Origin: Acetobacteraceae bacterium UBA6159
GTDB lineage: Bacteria > Pseudomonadota > Alphaproteobacteria > Acetobacterales > Acetobacteraceae
Length of the DNA: 9,072 nt
Direction of reading: 5' to 3'
Assembly: GCA_002422345.1 (NCBI GenBank)
Contig: DIUL01000037.1
Span: forward strand, 1-9,072
Position numbers and translations under genes: made by a program. Under the pieces are notes generated by a model, which worked only from the letters and a program-made list of their open reading frames with translations, ran no database searches and was not told the DNA's origin. Shown piece by piece: positions 1 to 6,885 of the stretch. Each line of letters begins with the position of its first letter. Positions within the stretch are counted from its first letter, which is position 1.

Positions 1-458
1 GCCGTCAACCGGACAGTAGTGAAGGTAACATCATACTCGTTCAGCGAGGCTCAACGTGCGGAAAAGTTGGCTTCATCTCAGGGAATTATGGCCCTTCGAC
101 AATCAATCCGAGTTTAGTCCTAATTAAGGATATCGTCGGCACGCCGAAATTCTTGTGCTATTTCCTCATGAGCAATGTCGTACAGGGACTGTTTGGATCA
201 ATCCTCGGAACCACAGCGATACCGATGCTTTCTCAGGAGCAGATCGGGGACGTCATGCTTTGTGTGCCGCCGTCCAAGGAACAACAAGAGATCGTGAAGT
301 TCCTCGATAGGGAGTTGACCACGCTGGACGGTCTGCTCACCGAGGCCACACGCGCAATCTCCCTCCTCCGCGAACGCCGCGGCGCCCTGATCTCCGCCGC
401 AGTGACTGGTAAGATCGACGTCCGGGGCTTCGTCCGGCCAGAGCAGCAAGCCGCATGA
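1..458 (+). CDS. hsdS: Type I restriction-modification specificity subunit HsdS, C-terminal part (5' truncated by window edge)
   Basis: HsdS selects the DNA target for both methylation and cleavage in the HsdR2M2S1 complex. The frame is open from base 3 to a TGA at 456-458, so about 151 residues are visible and the N-terminal half lies outside. Residues encoded by roughly 1-260 look like the end of the second target recognition domain (QRGSTCGKVGF, then a PSLV strand). They are followed by the very typical HsdS C-terminal helix: PPSKEQQEIVKFLDRE, then a leucine-rich coiled coil, LRERRGALISAAVTGKIDVR and a short tail. The recognition-domain part is about 49% GC by hand count over 1-240, while the conserved helix and hsdR are much richer. 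The stop overlaps the hsdR start (ATGA), so the two are translationally coupled. The family call is firm; the DNA target cannot be read from this fragment. Confidence 0.93.
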   Translation, partial: RQPDSSEGNIILVQRGSTCGKVGFISGNYGPSTINPSLVLIKDIVGTPKFLCYFLMSNVVQGLFGSILGTTAIPMLSQEQIGDVMLCVPPSKEQQEIVKFLDRELTTLDGLLTEATRAISLLRERRGALISAAVTGKIDVRGFVRPEQQAA

Positions 459-3400
459 CTCTCCACCGCGAAATCCGCCTGGAAGACTCCATCTGCGCCC
501 ACTTGGCCCAGCACGGCTGGCTGTATGACCCCGACGCCGCCAAGAACCACGACCGAACCCGAGCCCTGTTCCCCGATGACCTGATAGCCTGGATCAAGGA
601 AACCCAGCCCCAGACATGGGAGTCCCTGACCACCCTCCACGGCCCGGCCTCGGCCGCCATCCTGCTGGACCGGCTGCGCGCGACGCTCGACCGGCAGGGC
701 ACGCTGCCCACGCTGCGCAACGGGTTGGAGATCGTGGGCCTGCGCCAGCCCATCACCCTGTGCCAGTTCCGCCCCGCCTTCGGCACGAATGCCGAACTGC
801 AACAGCGCTACGCGGCCAACCGGCTGAGGGTCGTGCGGCAGGTCCGGTATACGCCATCGAATGAAAACAGCCTCGACCTGGTGCTGTATCTGAACGGCAT
901 CCCGGTCGCGACGGCGGAGCTGAAATCCGACTACACGCAGTCGGTGGCGGATGCGGTGGACCAGTATCGCCACGACCGGGTGCCGCGCTCGGCCGCCGAA
1001 CCGATGCTGGGCTTTCCGGGCGGGCCGCTGGTGCATTTCGCGGTCAGCAACAGTGATGTCCGCATGTGTACCAGGCTGGAGGGTTCGGCCAGCGTGTTCC
1101 TGCCGTTCAACAAGGGCCACGACCAGGGCGCCGGCAACCCGCCCAACCCGAACGGCGCGCCCACGGCCTATCTATGGGAGGATGTGTGGCAGCGGGATTC
1201 CTGGCTGGACATCATCGGCCGCTATGTCGTGGCGGTGCGGGATGACAAGAAGCGGCTCCGTAGCTGGATTTTCCCGCGCTTTCATCAGTTGGACGCGACG
1301 CGGAAGCTGGTCGCCCAGATGCGGGAGGACGGGCCGGGCGGGCGGTATCTGATCCAGCACTCGGCCGGGTCGGGGAAGACCAACTCGATTGCCTGGGCGG
1401 CGCATTTCCTGGCCGACCTGCACGACGCCGCGGACCGCAAGCTGTTCGATACGGTGCTGGTGGTGTCCGATCGCACGGTGCTGGACCGGCAGTTGCGGGA
1501 GGCGATCGAGGATTTCCAGCGCACGAGCGGTGTCGTGGCGGTGGTGACCGGCGACGGGGCGGCCAAGAGCACGGAGCTGGCCCAGGCGCTGGCGGATGGG
1601 AAGAAGATCGTCGTCTGCACCATCCAGACATTTCCCCATGCGATCCAGGAGGTCCGGCGCCTGGCCGCCACGCAGGGCAAGCATTTCGTGGTGATCGCGG
1701 ATGAAGCGCACTCGTCCCAGACCGGGCGGACGGCGACCAAGTTGAAGAACGTGCTGTCGCAGGAGGAGCAGGCGGCGTTGGCGGATGGCGGGGAATTCGA
1801 CATCGAGGACCTGCTCGCCGCCGAGATGGCCACGCGCGCTCGGCGGGACGCGGGGATCAGCTATGTGGCGTTTACCGCGACACCGAAGGCGCGGACGCTG
1901 GAACTGTTCGGGCGGCGGGCGACGCCGGAGGGGCTGCCCGAGGCGTTCCATGTCTACTCGATGCGCCAGGCGATCGAAGAAGGGTTCATCCTGGACGTGC
2001 TGCGGAACTACACGTCCTACAAGCTGGCGTTCCGCCTGACGCATGACGGGCGGGAGATGACCGAGCAGGAGGTCGACGCGGCGGAGGCTCGGAAAGGCAT
2101 CATGGGCTGGGTGCGGTTGCATCCGGTGAACATCGCCGCCCGCGTGCAGATCGTGGTGGAGCATTTCCGGCAGACGGTGGCCCATTTGCTGGGAGGGCAG
2201 GCCAAGGCGATGGTGGTAACCGCCAGCCGGAAGGAAGCGGTGCGGTGGGCGAAGGCGATGGAGGAGTATATCCGCCAGCGCGGCTATCCGATCGGGCTGC
2301 TGGTGGCGTTCTCGGGGGAGGTGAATGACCCGGATACGGGGCCGGAGGCGTTTACCGAGACGAACATGAACCCCGGGCTGCGCGGGCGAGATATCCAGGA
2401 GGCATTCCGGGGGACGGAGTTCAGCATCCTGATCGTGGCCAACAAGTTCCAGACCGGGTTCGATCAGCCGTTGCTGTGCGCGATGTATGTGGATCGGAAG
2501 TTGGGCGGCATCCAGGCGGTGCAGACACTGTCTCGGCTGAACCGGGCGTATCCGGGTAAGGACACGACCTATGTCGTGGATTTCGTGAACGAGCCGGAGG
2601 ATGTGCTGGCGGCGTTCCGGCAATACTTCACGACGGCGGAATTGGCGTCGGTCAGTGATCCCAATGTGGTGCTGGACCTGCGGGCGAAGCTGGAGGCGAC
2701 AGGGTTCTTCGATCGGTTCGAGGTGGACCGGGTGGCCAAGGTCGCGGTGAAGCCGAAGGCGACCCAGGGGGAGCTGGATGCGGCGATCACGCCCGTGAGC
2801 CTTCGGTTGTTGACTCGGTTCAAGACGGCCAAGGCGGCTTCGCTGGTGGAGCCGGAGGGCGGCCGAGCGTTTCAGGCGGCGAAGGATGAGATGGCGGCGC
2901 TGGTCCTGTTCAAGGGAGATTTGGGGACCTATGCGCGGGTCTACGAGTTCCTCGGCCAGATGTTCGACTACGGGAACACGGATTACGAGAAGCTGTATTT
3001 GTTCGCGAAGCTGCTGGTGCCTCTGTTGGAGTATGGGCGGGAGCGGGATGGGGTTGATCTATCGGCACTGCGCCTGACGCATCATCGGATGCGGGACCTG
3101 GGACAGCGGCAGTTAAACCTGGGGGCCGAGGACGCGGCGGACAAGCTGAAGCCGGTGACGGATGCCGGTTCGGGGGCGGTCCAGGACAAGCAGAAGAAGC
3201 GGCTGGAGGAGATCATCGCTGCTCTGAGCGGCCTGTTCGGGGACGGCCTGACGGAAGGCGACTTGGTGTCCTTCCAGGAGGCGGTTGAGCGGAAGATGAT
3301 GGAATCGGATGTCCTGCGAAATCAGGCTGCGGCGAACACGAAAGAGCAGTTCGTGCATTCCCCGGCGCTACCGGATGAATTGATGAACGCGATCATGGAT

Positions 3401-3541
3401 ACGATAGCGGTACACCAGTCCATGAGCAGACAGGCTCTGAACTCGGACGCGATCCGGGCGGCCATGCTGGCGACGATGTTGGCACAGGGTGGATTATGGG
3501 AAGCATTCCGTCAGCGGACGGGTGCCGCGGGTCACATGTGA
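455..3541 (+). CDS. hsdR: Type I restriction enzyme HsdR (endonuclease and DNA translocase subunit)
   Basis: HsdR is the ATP-driven motor and nuclease of the type I complex; it translocates unmethylated DNA and cuts it at a distance. The 1028-residue product is close in length to type IC (EcoR124-like) HsdR. An N-terminal PD-(D/E)xK nuclease domain carries D141 (SLDLVL) and E155-x-K157 (AELK). The SF2 motor has Walker A at 303-309 (SAGSGKT), DEAH at 416-419, TATP at 474-477, a motif V-like FQTGFDQP at 665-672 and motif VI QTLSRLNRAY at 690-699. About 300 residues of helical C-terminal domain follow. No frameshift or missing catalytic residue is seen, so the motor and nuclease should be functional. 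The ATG overlaps the hsdS stop and has no strong Shine-Dalgarno sequence, which suggests coupling. The gene is last in its operon; no intrinsic terminator follows. Confidence 0.97.
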   Translation: MTLHREIRLEDSICAHLAQHGWLYDPDAAKNHDRTRALFPDDLIAWIKETQPQTWESLTTLHGPASAAILLDRLRATLDRQGTLPTLRNGLEIVGLRQPITLCQFRPAFGTNAELQQRYAANRLRVVRQVRYTPSNENSLDLVLYLNGIPVATAELKSDYTQSVADAVDQYRHDRVPRSAAEPMLGFPGGPLVHFAVSNSDVRMCTRLEGSASVFLPFNKGHDQGAGNPPNPNGAPTAYLWEDVWQRDSWLDIIGRYVVAVRDDKKRLRSWIFPRFHQLDATRKLVAQMREDGPGGRYLIQHSAGSGKTNSIAWAAHFLADLHDAADRKLFDTVLVVSDRTVLDRQLREAIEDFQRTSGVVAVVTGDGAAKSTELAQALADGKKIVVCTIQTFPHAIQEVRRLAATQGKHFVVIADEAHSSQTGRTATKLKNVLSQEEQAALADGGEFDIEDLLAAEMATRARRDAGISYVAFTATPKARTLELFGRRATPEGLPEAFHVYSMRQAIEEGFILDVLRNYTSYKLAFRLTHDGREMTEQEVDAAEARKGIMGWVRLHPVNIAARVQIVVEHFRQTVAHLLGGQAKAMVVTASRKEAVRWAKAMEEYIRQRGYPIGLLVAFSGEVNDPDTGPEAFTETNMNPGLRGRDIQEAFRGTEFSILIVANKFQTGFDQPLLCAMYVDRKLGGIQAVQTLSRLNRAYPGKDTTYVVDFVNEPEDVLAAFRQYFTTAELASVSDPNVVLDLRAKLEATGFFDRFEVDRVAKVAVKPKATQGELDAAITPVSLRLLTRFKTAKAASLVEPEGGRAFQAAKDEMAALVLFKGDLGTYARVYEFLGQMFDYGNTDYEKLYLFAKLLVPLLEYGRERDGVDLSALRLTHHRMRDLGQRQLNLGAEDAADKLKPVTDAGSGAVQDKQKKRLEEIIAALSGLFGDGLTEGDLVSFQEAVERKMMESDVLRNQAAANTKEQFVHSPALPDELMNAIMDTIAVHQSMSRQALNSDAIRAAMLATMLAQGGLWEAFRQRTGAAGHM

Positions 3542-4006
3542 AGGCCGTTGACCTTGGAGAAGATTGCACGAGGCACACGCAAGGCGGCTGCACGGTCGAA
3601 TTGCCGGCCGAGCGGGTCCGAAAACATGGTCTGATTTCAATTGTCTAAGGCTGTTGACTAAATCGTCCAAGTCAACAGGTCCGGAGACAACCGCCGTGTG
3701 GAGACCGGTTGTCCTGGTTCGTTCCGCCAATGTGGGTCAACAGCCTACGGCGCAAACCCACGGAACCATTGGGCTTTTCTGTGTAGGGCGGTGCCGCAGA
3801 GACACCTCTAGCTGGGGGAACTGGCGGAGGGAGTGATACCGGGAACAAATGGTCTCTGGCCAGGGAAAATTCATCTCCTCCCATGATATCAATGGGATGG
3901 ACCATTCCAACCGCTCCGGTAGTACGAGGAGAGGACAGCCTCCGCCATCCTCTCCCCACCCCCGGTCACAAGATGAAATTTGCCCCGGTCAGCGCATGCG
4001 ACCCGG
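3542..4006. other. Non-coding junction between the restriction locus and the sulfur operon
   Basis: No frame in this stretch gives a protein I recognise, and composition drops locally (about 50% GC at 3601-3660). It holds the inverted-repeat cluster at 3648-3746 and the direct repeats starting at 3961, both listed separately. A 31-codon minus-strand frame (3532-3627) begins MFSDPLGRQFD, and another minus frame contains DLDDLVNSLRQLK near 3650-3690. Both look protein-like but are too short to assign and may be debris of a lost gene. The genes on either side converge here, yet no hairpin with a T-tract is seen. Confidence 0.5.
3648..3746. repeat. Interlocking inverted-repeat cluster downstream of hsdR
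   Basis: Three pairings are visible. CTGTTGACT (3651-3659) is the exact inverse of AGTCAACAG (3670-3678), with a 10-nt loop. GACAACCG (3686-3693) is the inverse of CGGTTGTC (3706-3713), with a 12-nt loop. AGGCTGTTGAC (3648-3658) is also the exact inverse of GTCAACAGCCT (3736-3746), giving an 11-bp outer stem enclosing both arms. The left arm can therefore pair with either of two partners, so the RNA or single-stranded DNA could switch between folds. It could be a small structured RNA, a repeat-type mobile element or protein-binding sites; nothing here decides between them. Confidence 0.5.
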
Positions 4007-4012
4007 TCAGCG
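3961..4012. repeat. Three CCCGGTCA direct repeats, possibly a remnant insertion-sequence end
   Basis: CCCGGTCA occurs at 3961-3968, 3984-3991 and 4002-4009. The last two extend to CCCGGTCAGCG (3984-3994 and 4002-4012). On the minus strand the stretch reads as repeated GCTGACCGGG units separated by short variable bases. Multiple short terminal repeats containing TGACC-type cores are typical of IS21-family ends. The repeats start directly beside the point where the DUF202 reading frame loses similarity, and a possible TG terminus lies at 4037-4036. No istA/istB sequence remains, so an IS relic is inference only. Confidence 0.35.
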
Positions 4013-4195
4013 TGAAGGCGAAATACGGCTGCGATCAGGCACGGAGGCGAGGCCGGTTCTCAGCCAGGTGGCAAAGGTGCGCTCCGCCGCCAGCACCGTA
4101 CGGTCCTCGGCGCGGGCCCGCCGAAAGGAGCCGGGAGGCCCATCATCGTCGCCTGGCAGCTCGGTTGCCTGGCTCTCAACGCTCGACGAGGGCAT
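4007..4195 (-). pseudogene. 5' remnant of a DUF202 (YidH-like) membrane-protein gene
   Basis: From ATG at 4195 the frame gives 62 residues. Residues 29-51 carry the hallmark N-terminal DUF202 sequence: AEDRTVLAAERTFATWLRT followed by GLASV. In intact members, about 100-120 residues long, this is followed at once by hydrophobic helices. Here residue 53 onward is polar (PDRSRISPSR) and ends in a TGA, so all membrane segments are missing. The start overlaps the end of the second YeeE gene by 20 nt, which suggests it was once the operon's last gene. The break is next to the CCCGGTCA repeats, consistent with an insertion and later deletion. DUF202 proteins are small inner-membrane proteins of unclear function. 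The family call is good; the mechanism of breakage is inferred. Confidence 0.6.
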
Positions 4196-4760
4196 GAAGA
4201 ATGGCGAGAAACAGGACAAGGGTCCCTGCGACCGTTGGGACCAGCAGTTTGCGAGGCACGTGCAGGGCTGTATCAAGAGTTAGCTTCCCGAGGTCTCCCC
4301 ACCTCTCGACCGTTTGCTTAAGGCGGCTCGAGAATTCCGCGTAAACCCAGGATCCGACGACCAGCCCTGCCATGCCGAAAAGCGCGTCCCAGCTTCCCTG
4401 CCCGAGCGCGGCCGCGGCGGTTCCGGGGCAGTAGCCGATCAACGCGAAGCCTGCGCCGAACACCAGGCCGCCCAGGATGTTCGCGCCGAGCCGTGTCGGC
4501 CTGATGTGCAGCTTGACCATGTCGAAATGGTGCAAGGCGGACACGCCGACCATGCCGACGACGATCGCGGTCACCATGACCTTCACGACTGTCCAATCCT
4601 GGAACAGAAGCTGTCCGATCAGGATGTGGTAGGTTCCGACCCCGCCCTTCTGCAGAAGGAAGCCGAAGGCAAATCCAAAGGCGACGCCTTGGATGACGGT
4701 GCGCAGCTTCAACCTTGCCGGCGCATCCGCAGTGTCGCCGCTCCCAACAGCCTTCGTCAT
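4176..4760 (-). CDS. YeeE/YedE family membrane protein, C-half type (GYCPGT motif)
   Basis: YeeE/YedE proteins (TsuA-type) move thiosulfate or related sulfur species across the inner membrane, with conserved cysteines lining the path. This 194-residue protein has hydrophobic segments near 21-38, 57-76, 93-110, 119-140 and 172-191. It carries the signature GYCPGT at 109-114 (C111) that marks the second half of full-length ~350-residue members. The chosen ATG at 4760 lies 4 nt after the stop of the preceding gene and has AGGAG 8 nt upstream, at 4773-4769. A start further upstream would add 27 residues without family similarity and overlap that gene. It very probably pairs with the GGCTSGHG protein encoded just before it to make one transporter. 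The actual substrate is not shown by the sequence. Confidence 0.88.
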   Translation of the reverse strand: MTKAVGSGDTADAPARLKLRTVIQGVAFGFAFGFLLQKGGVGTYHILIGQLLFQDWTVVKVMVTAIVVGMVGVSALHHFDMVKLHIRPTRLGANILGGLVFGAGFALIGYCPGTAAAALGQGSWDALFGMAGLVVGSWVYAEFSSRLKQTVERWGDLGKLTLDTALHVPRKLLVPTVAGTLVLFLAILHALVER

Positions 4761-4764
4761 CGTC

Positions 4765-5376
4765 TCAGCTCCTGAAAAGGAGGGCGGCGACGAAGGCTCC
4801 ACCGATGAAGAAGCAGACCACGGCGATCCAGGAGGCGACATTCAGTTGCAAGGTCCCGCTGATGCCGTGCCCGCTGGTGCATCCACCCGCCAACCGCGCC
4901 CCGAACGCCATCAGCACGCCGCCCGCGAAAGCGAAGGCGCCGCGCAAGGCGATGCTGTCACCGAAGCGGGCGTCCCACATTTCGGGTATCCATCGGTTGG
5001 TCTGCTCGCCCGACGGCCATGCGGCCGCGGCGGCGCCGAGAACGGCAGCGGCCATGAACAGGAACTCCCAGTTCACTCTTGGCCTGTTTTCTTTGAAATA
5101 GCTGAGGCTCTCTGTCCGCCCTGGGGCGACCAGCTTGCCGATGAGGCCGGCCATGCTGGCGTAGAAGGACGAGGCGCCGATCGGCTTGTCGGAGAAGTAG
5201 AAGGTGATCCAGGCCAGCACACCGATGCCTGCTCCCACCAGGTAGGGCGACCAGGCGGGACCCGGGTAGTTCGTCGCGTCGAGCGCGGGATCTGCGGCGG
5301 TGGCGGCCGCGGGAACCCCTAGCAGCAGAAGGGCGAGCCAGGCTGGATGACGCAGGCACACCGGCAATCTCGTCAC
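4765..5376 (-). CDS. YeeE/YedE family membrane protein, N-half type (GGCTSGHG motif) with signal-like N-terminus
   Basis: With the GTG start at 5376 the product is 203 residues. It begins like a signal peptide or first membrane helix (MTRLPVCLRH, then WLALLLLG and AAATAADP). Further hydrophobic stretches lie near 45-61, 104-119, 144-163 and 180-200. The signature GGCTSGHGISG (164-174, C166) is the first-half motif of YeeE/YedE sulfur transporters. The GTG overlaps the TGA of the dioxygenase gene as GTGA, and a purine-rich GGGGAAGGAG sits just upstream. An in-frame TTG at 5415 would add 13 residues inside the upstream gene and looks less likely. The gene is translated in step with its neighbours. 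Split half-size YeeE pairs beside persulfide dioxygenases occur in other proteobacteria; whether this pair imports or exports sulfur is inference. Confidence 0.87.
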   Translation of the reverse strand: MTRLPVCLRHPAWLALLLLGVPAAATAADPALDATNYPGPAWSPYLVGAGIGVLAWITFYFSDKPIGASSFYASMAGLIGKLVAPGRTESLSYFKENRPRVNWEFLFMAAAVLGAAAAAWPSGEQTNRWIPEMWDARFGDSIALRGAFAFAGGVLMAFGARLAGGCTSGHGISGTLQLNVASWIAVVCFFIGGAFVAALLFRS

Positions 5377-6773
5377 GTCTCCTTCCCCTCGACCCGAAAT
5401 CCCGCCTTCGTCCAAGCCTGCCAGCTGCCCGGGATGTTATAAACCTGGGAGAACCCGAGCTTCTGAAGAATGCTTGTGCCGATGCTGGCGCGGTAACCGC
5501 TGTCGCAATAGACCGCGGTCGGACGCGAGTGATCGAGCTCCGCGGCCTTTTCCCGTAGCTCGGGCAAGAACATGTGGCGCGCGCCGGGGACGTGCCCGCC
5601 TTTCCATTCATCGGGCGCGCGGACGTCGATCACCTGCAAGGCGTCGCCGGATTCCCGCACCTCGTGCACCGTCATCTGTCCGACCTTGTCGAGCCGGAAT
5701 CCCGCGTTGTTCCAAGCCACCATGCCGCCAACCAGATAGCCGGCAAACCTGGTGTAGCCGGTCCGCAGGAAGAGTTTGACGACTTCCTCAAGCCTGGTAT
5801 CGCTCTCTAGTACCAGCAGGATTGGCTTCTCGGGATCCAGCAGCCAGCCTGCCCAGATCGACAACATCGGCGAGCCGCCGATGTTCAGGGCGCCCTTGAT
5901 GTGGCCGCCCCCGAAACCCAGCATGGACCGCGTATCCACTACCACACCCGCACCGTCGCGCACCGCCTGTTTGAAGGCCTTGGGCGGCAGGCCGGGAACA
6001 CACGGCAGGTTCCCCAGAATCTCCGGCCCACGGGCATTCACCTGTTTCATGAGCGGGTAGTAGTGAGGCACTGGCGGTGCGGTGCTGAGCGCATAGTCGG
6101 TGAAGGACGCCACATCCTCGAACTGGAGGAAGGCGTTGTGCCGCCGCTCGTAGCCGATGCTGCTCTCCAGGCGGTCCCCGATATCCGCGCCGCAGGGAGA
6201 TCCGGCCCCATGCGCGGGGTAGATCAGGACCCCATCGGGCAGGGCCTTGTAGAAATCCCGCAGCGTATGGAACTGCTGCTCCGCCAACTTCTTGCTTTCG
6301 CCCTCGCCGAGCAGATCCGGCCGCCCCGCCGAACTCACGAACAGTGAATCGCCCGTGAGGACACCCCAAGGCGTCTCCGGGTGGGACCGTTCCGCCAGCA
6401 GAAAAGAGACATGCTCTGGCGTGTGCCCCGGCGTGTGCTTGACCGTGATCAGGGTCGTGCCGAACTCGAAGCGGTCGCCGTCTCGGATTTTCTGGTGCTC
6501 GAAGCCGTACTGCGCACCACCTTCCTGGCTCAAGAAGATATTTGCCGAAGCGGTTCGGGCGCAGAGCTCACGCGCCCCGCTGACCAGATCGGCATGAATA
6601 TGCGTCTCGAAGATATGAGTGATCGTGACATTTTTCCGCCGCGCCATCTCGATGTACTTGTCGATATCCCAGGTTGGGTCGACGATGGCGGCGACGCCGT
6701 CACTGTCGTCGCCGATCAGGTAGGACAGGACGGCGATGCCTCCCGTCTGAATGCGCTCGAATATCAGGGCCAT
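5373..6773 (-). CDS. Persulfide dioxygenase-rhodanese fusion (MBL fold plus two rhodanese domains, CstB/ETHE1-like)
   Basis: Enzymes of this design oxidise glutathione or other low-molecular-weight persulfides to sulfite with a mononuclear iron, and the rhodanese part can pass sulfane sulfur on to give thiosulfate. The 466-residue protein starts with a metallo-beta-lactamase domain (about 1-240). It has THIHADL (H58, H60, D62), TPGHTPEH (H117), GD (D142) and PAHGAGSPCG (H188, C194); H58, H117 and D142 match the ETHE1 iron ligands. A first rhodanese domain (about 262-360) has no active-site cysteine in its expected loop (VLESDTRLE). The second (about 366-462) has the complete loop CDSGYR with C423. 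This MBL, dead rhodanese, live rhodanese order is that of staphylococcal CstB. AAGGAG lies 7 nt before the ATG. The stop overlaps the next start. No sulfide:quinone oxidoreductase or regulator is in view. Confidence 0.92.
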   Translation of the reverse strand: MALIFERIQTGGIAVLSYLIGDDSDGVAAIVDPTWDIDKYIEMARRKNVTITHIFETHIHADLVSGARELCARTASANIFLSQEGGAQYGFEHQKIRDGDRFEFGTTLITVKHTPGHTPEHVSFLLAERSHPETPWGVLTGDSLFVSSAGRPDLLGEGESKKLAEQQFHTLRDFYKALPDGVLIYPAHGAGSPCGADIGDRLESSIGYERRHNAFLQFEDVASFTDYALSTAPPVPHYYPLMKQVNARGPEILGNLPCVPGLPPKAFKQAVRDGAGVVVDTRSMLGFGGGHIKGALNIGGSPMLSIWAGWLLDPEKPILLVLESDTRLEEVVKLFLRTGYTRFAGYLVGGMVAWNNAGFRLDKVGQMTVHEVRESGDALQVIDVRAPDEWKGGHVPGARHMFLPELREKAAELDHSRPTAVYCDSGYRASIGTSILQKLGFSQVYNIPGSWQAWTKAGFRVEGKET

Positions 6774-6813
6774 GGCTCAGCTCCTTATCCCGCAGGGCGT
6801 CCGTCGGTTGCTC

Positions 6814-6849
6814 TGCTGTTCAAGTTCAGAAGGCCGACCTTGAACAGCA
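6814..6849. repeat. 11-bp perfect inverted repeat between cupin and dioxygenase genes
   Basis: TGCTGTTCAAG (6814-6824) is the exact inverse of CTTGAACAGCA (6839-6849), with a 14-nt spacer. It lies in the 112-nt gap between the cupin stop and the dioxygenase start. No T-run follows on the minus strand, so it is a poor intrinsic terminator. It may be an mRNA-stabilising or attenuating hairpin between two co-transcribed genes, or a dimeric repressor site controlling a separate promoter for the dioxygenase-YeeE part. Confidence 0.5.
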
Positions 6850-6885
6850 TCGGAACGGAGATGGAGAGAAGAGGCTGGAGGGCCG

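Noticed and set aside
233..1120. Minus-strand open frame of 295 codons across hsdS and hsdR
   Set aside because: It spans two real overlapping genes on the other strand and shows no recognisable domain.
1172..2623. Long minus-strand open frame (483 codons) inside hsdR
   Set aside because: It is antisense to the intact, motif-complete hsdR. Its histidine-, arginine- and proline-rich translation is typical of the reverse strand of a GC-rich gene.
3648..3746. Retron-like non-coding RNA, suggested by the outer inverted repeat
   Set aside because: No reverse transcriptase gene or fragment lies near it, so the resemblance is only to the general layout of flanking inverted repeats.
3849..4283. Plus-strand frame of 144 codons in the junction
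   Set aside because: It is serine-, arginine- and proline-rich with no family resemblance. It runs antisense to the DUF202 signature and the YeeE end, which are convincing on the minus strand.
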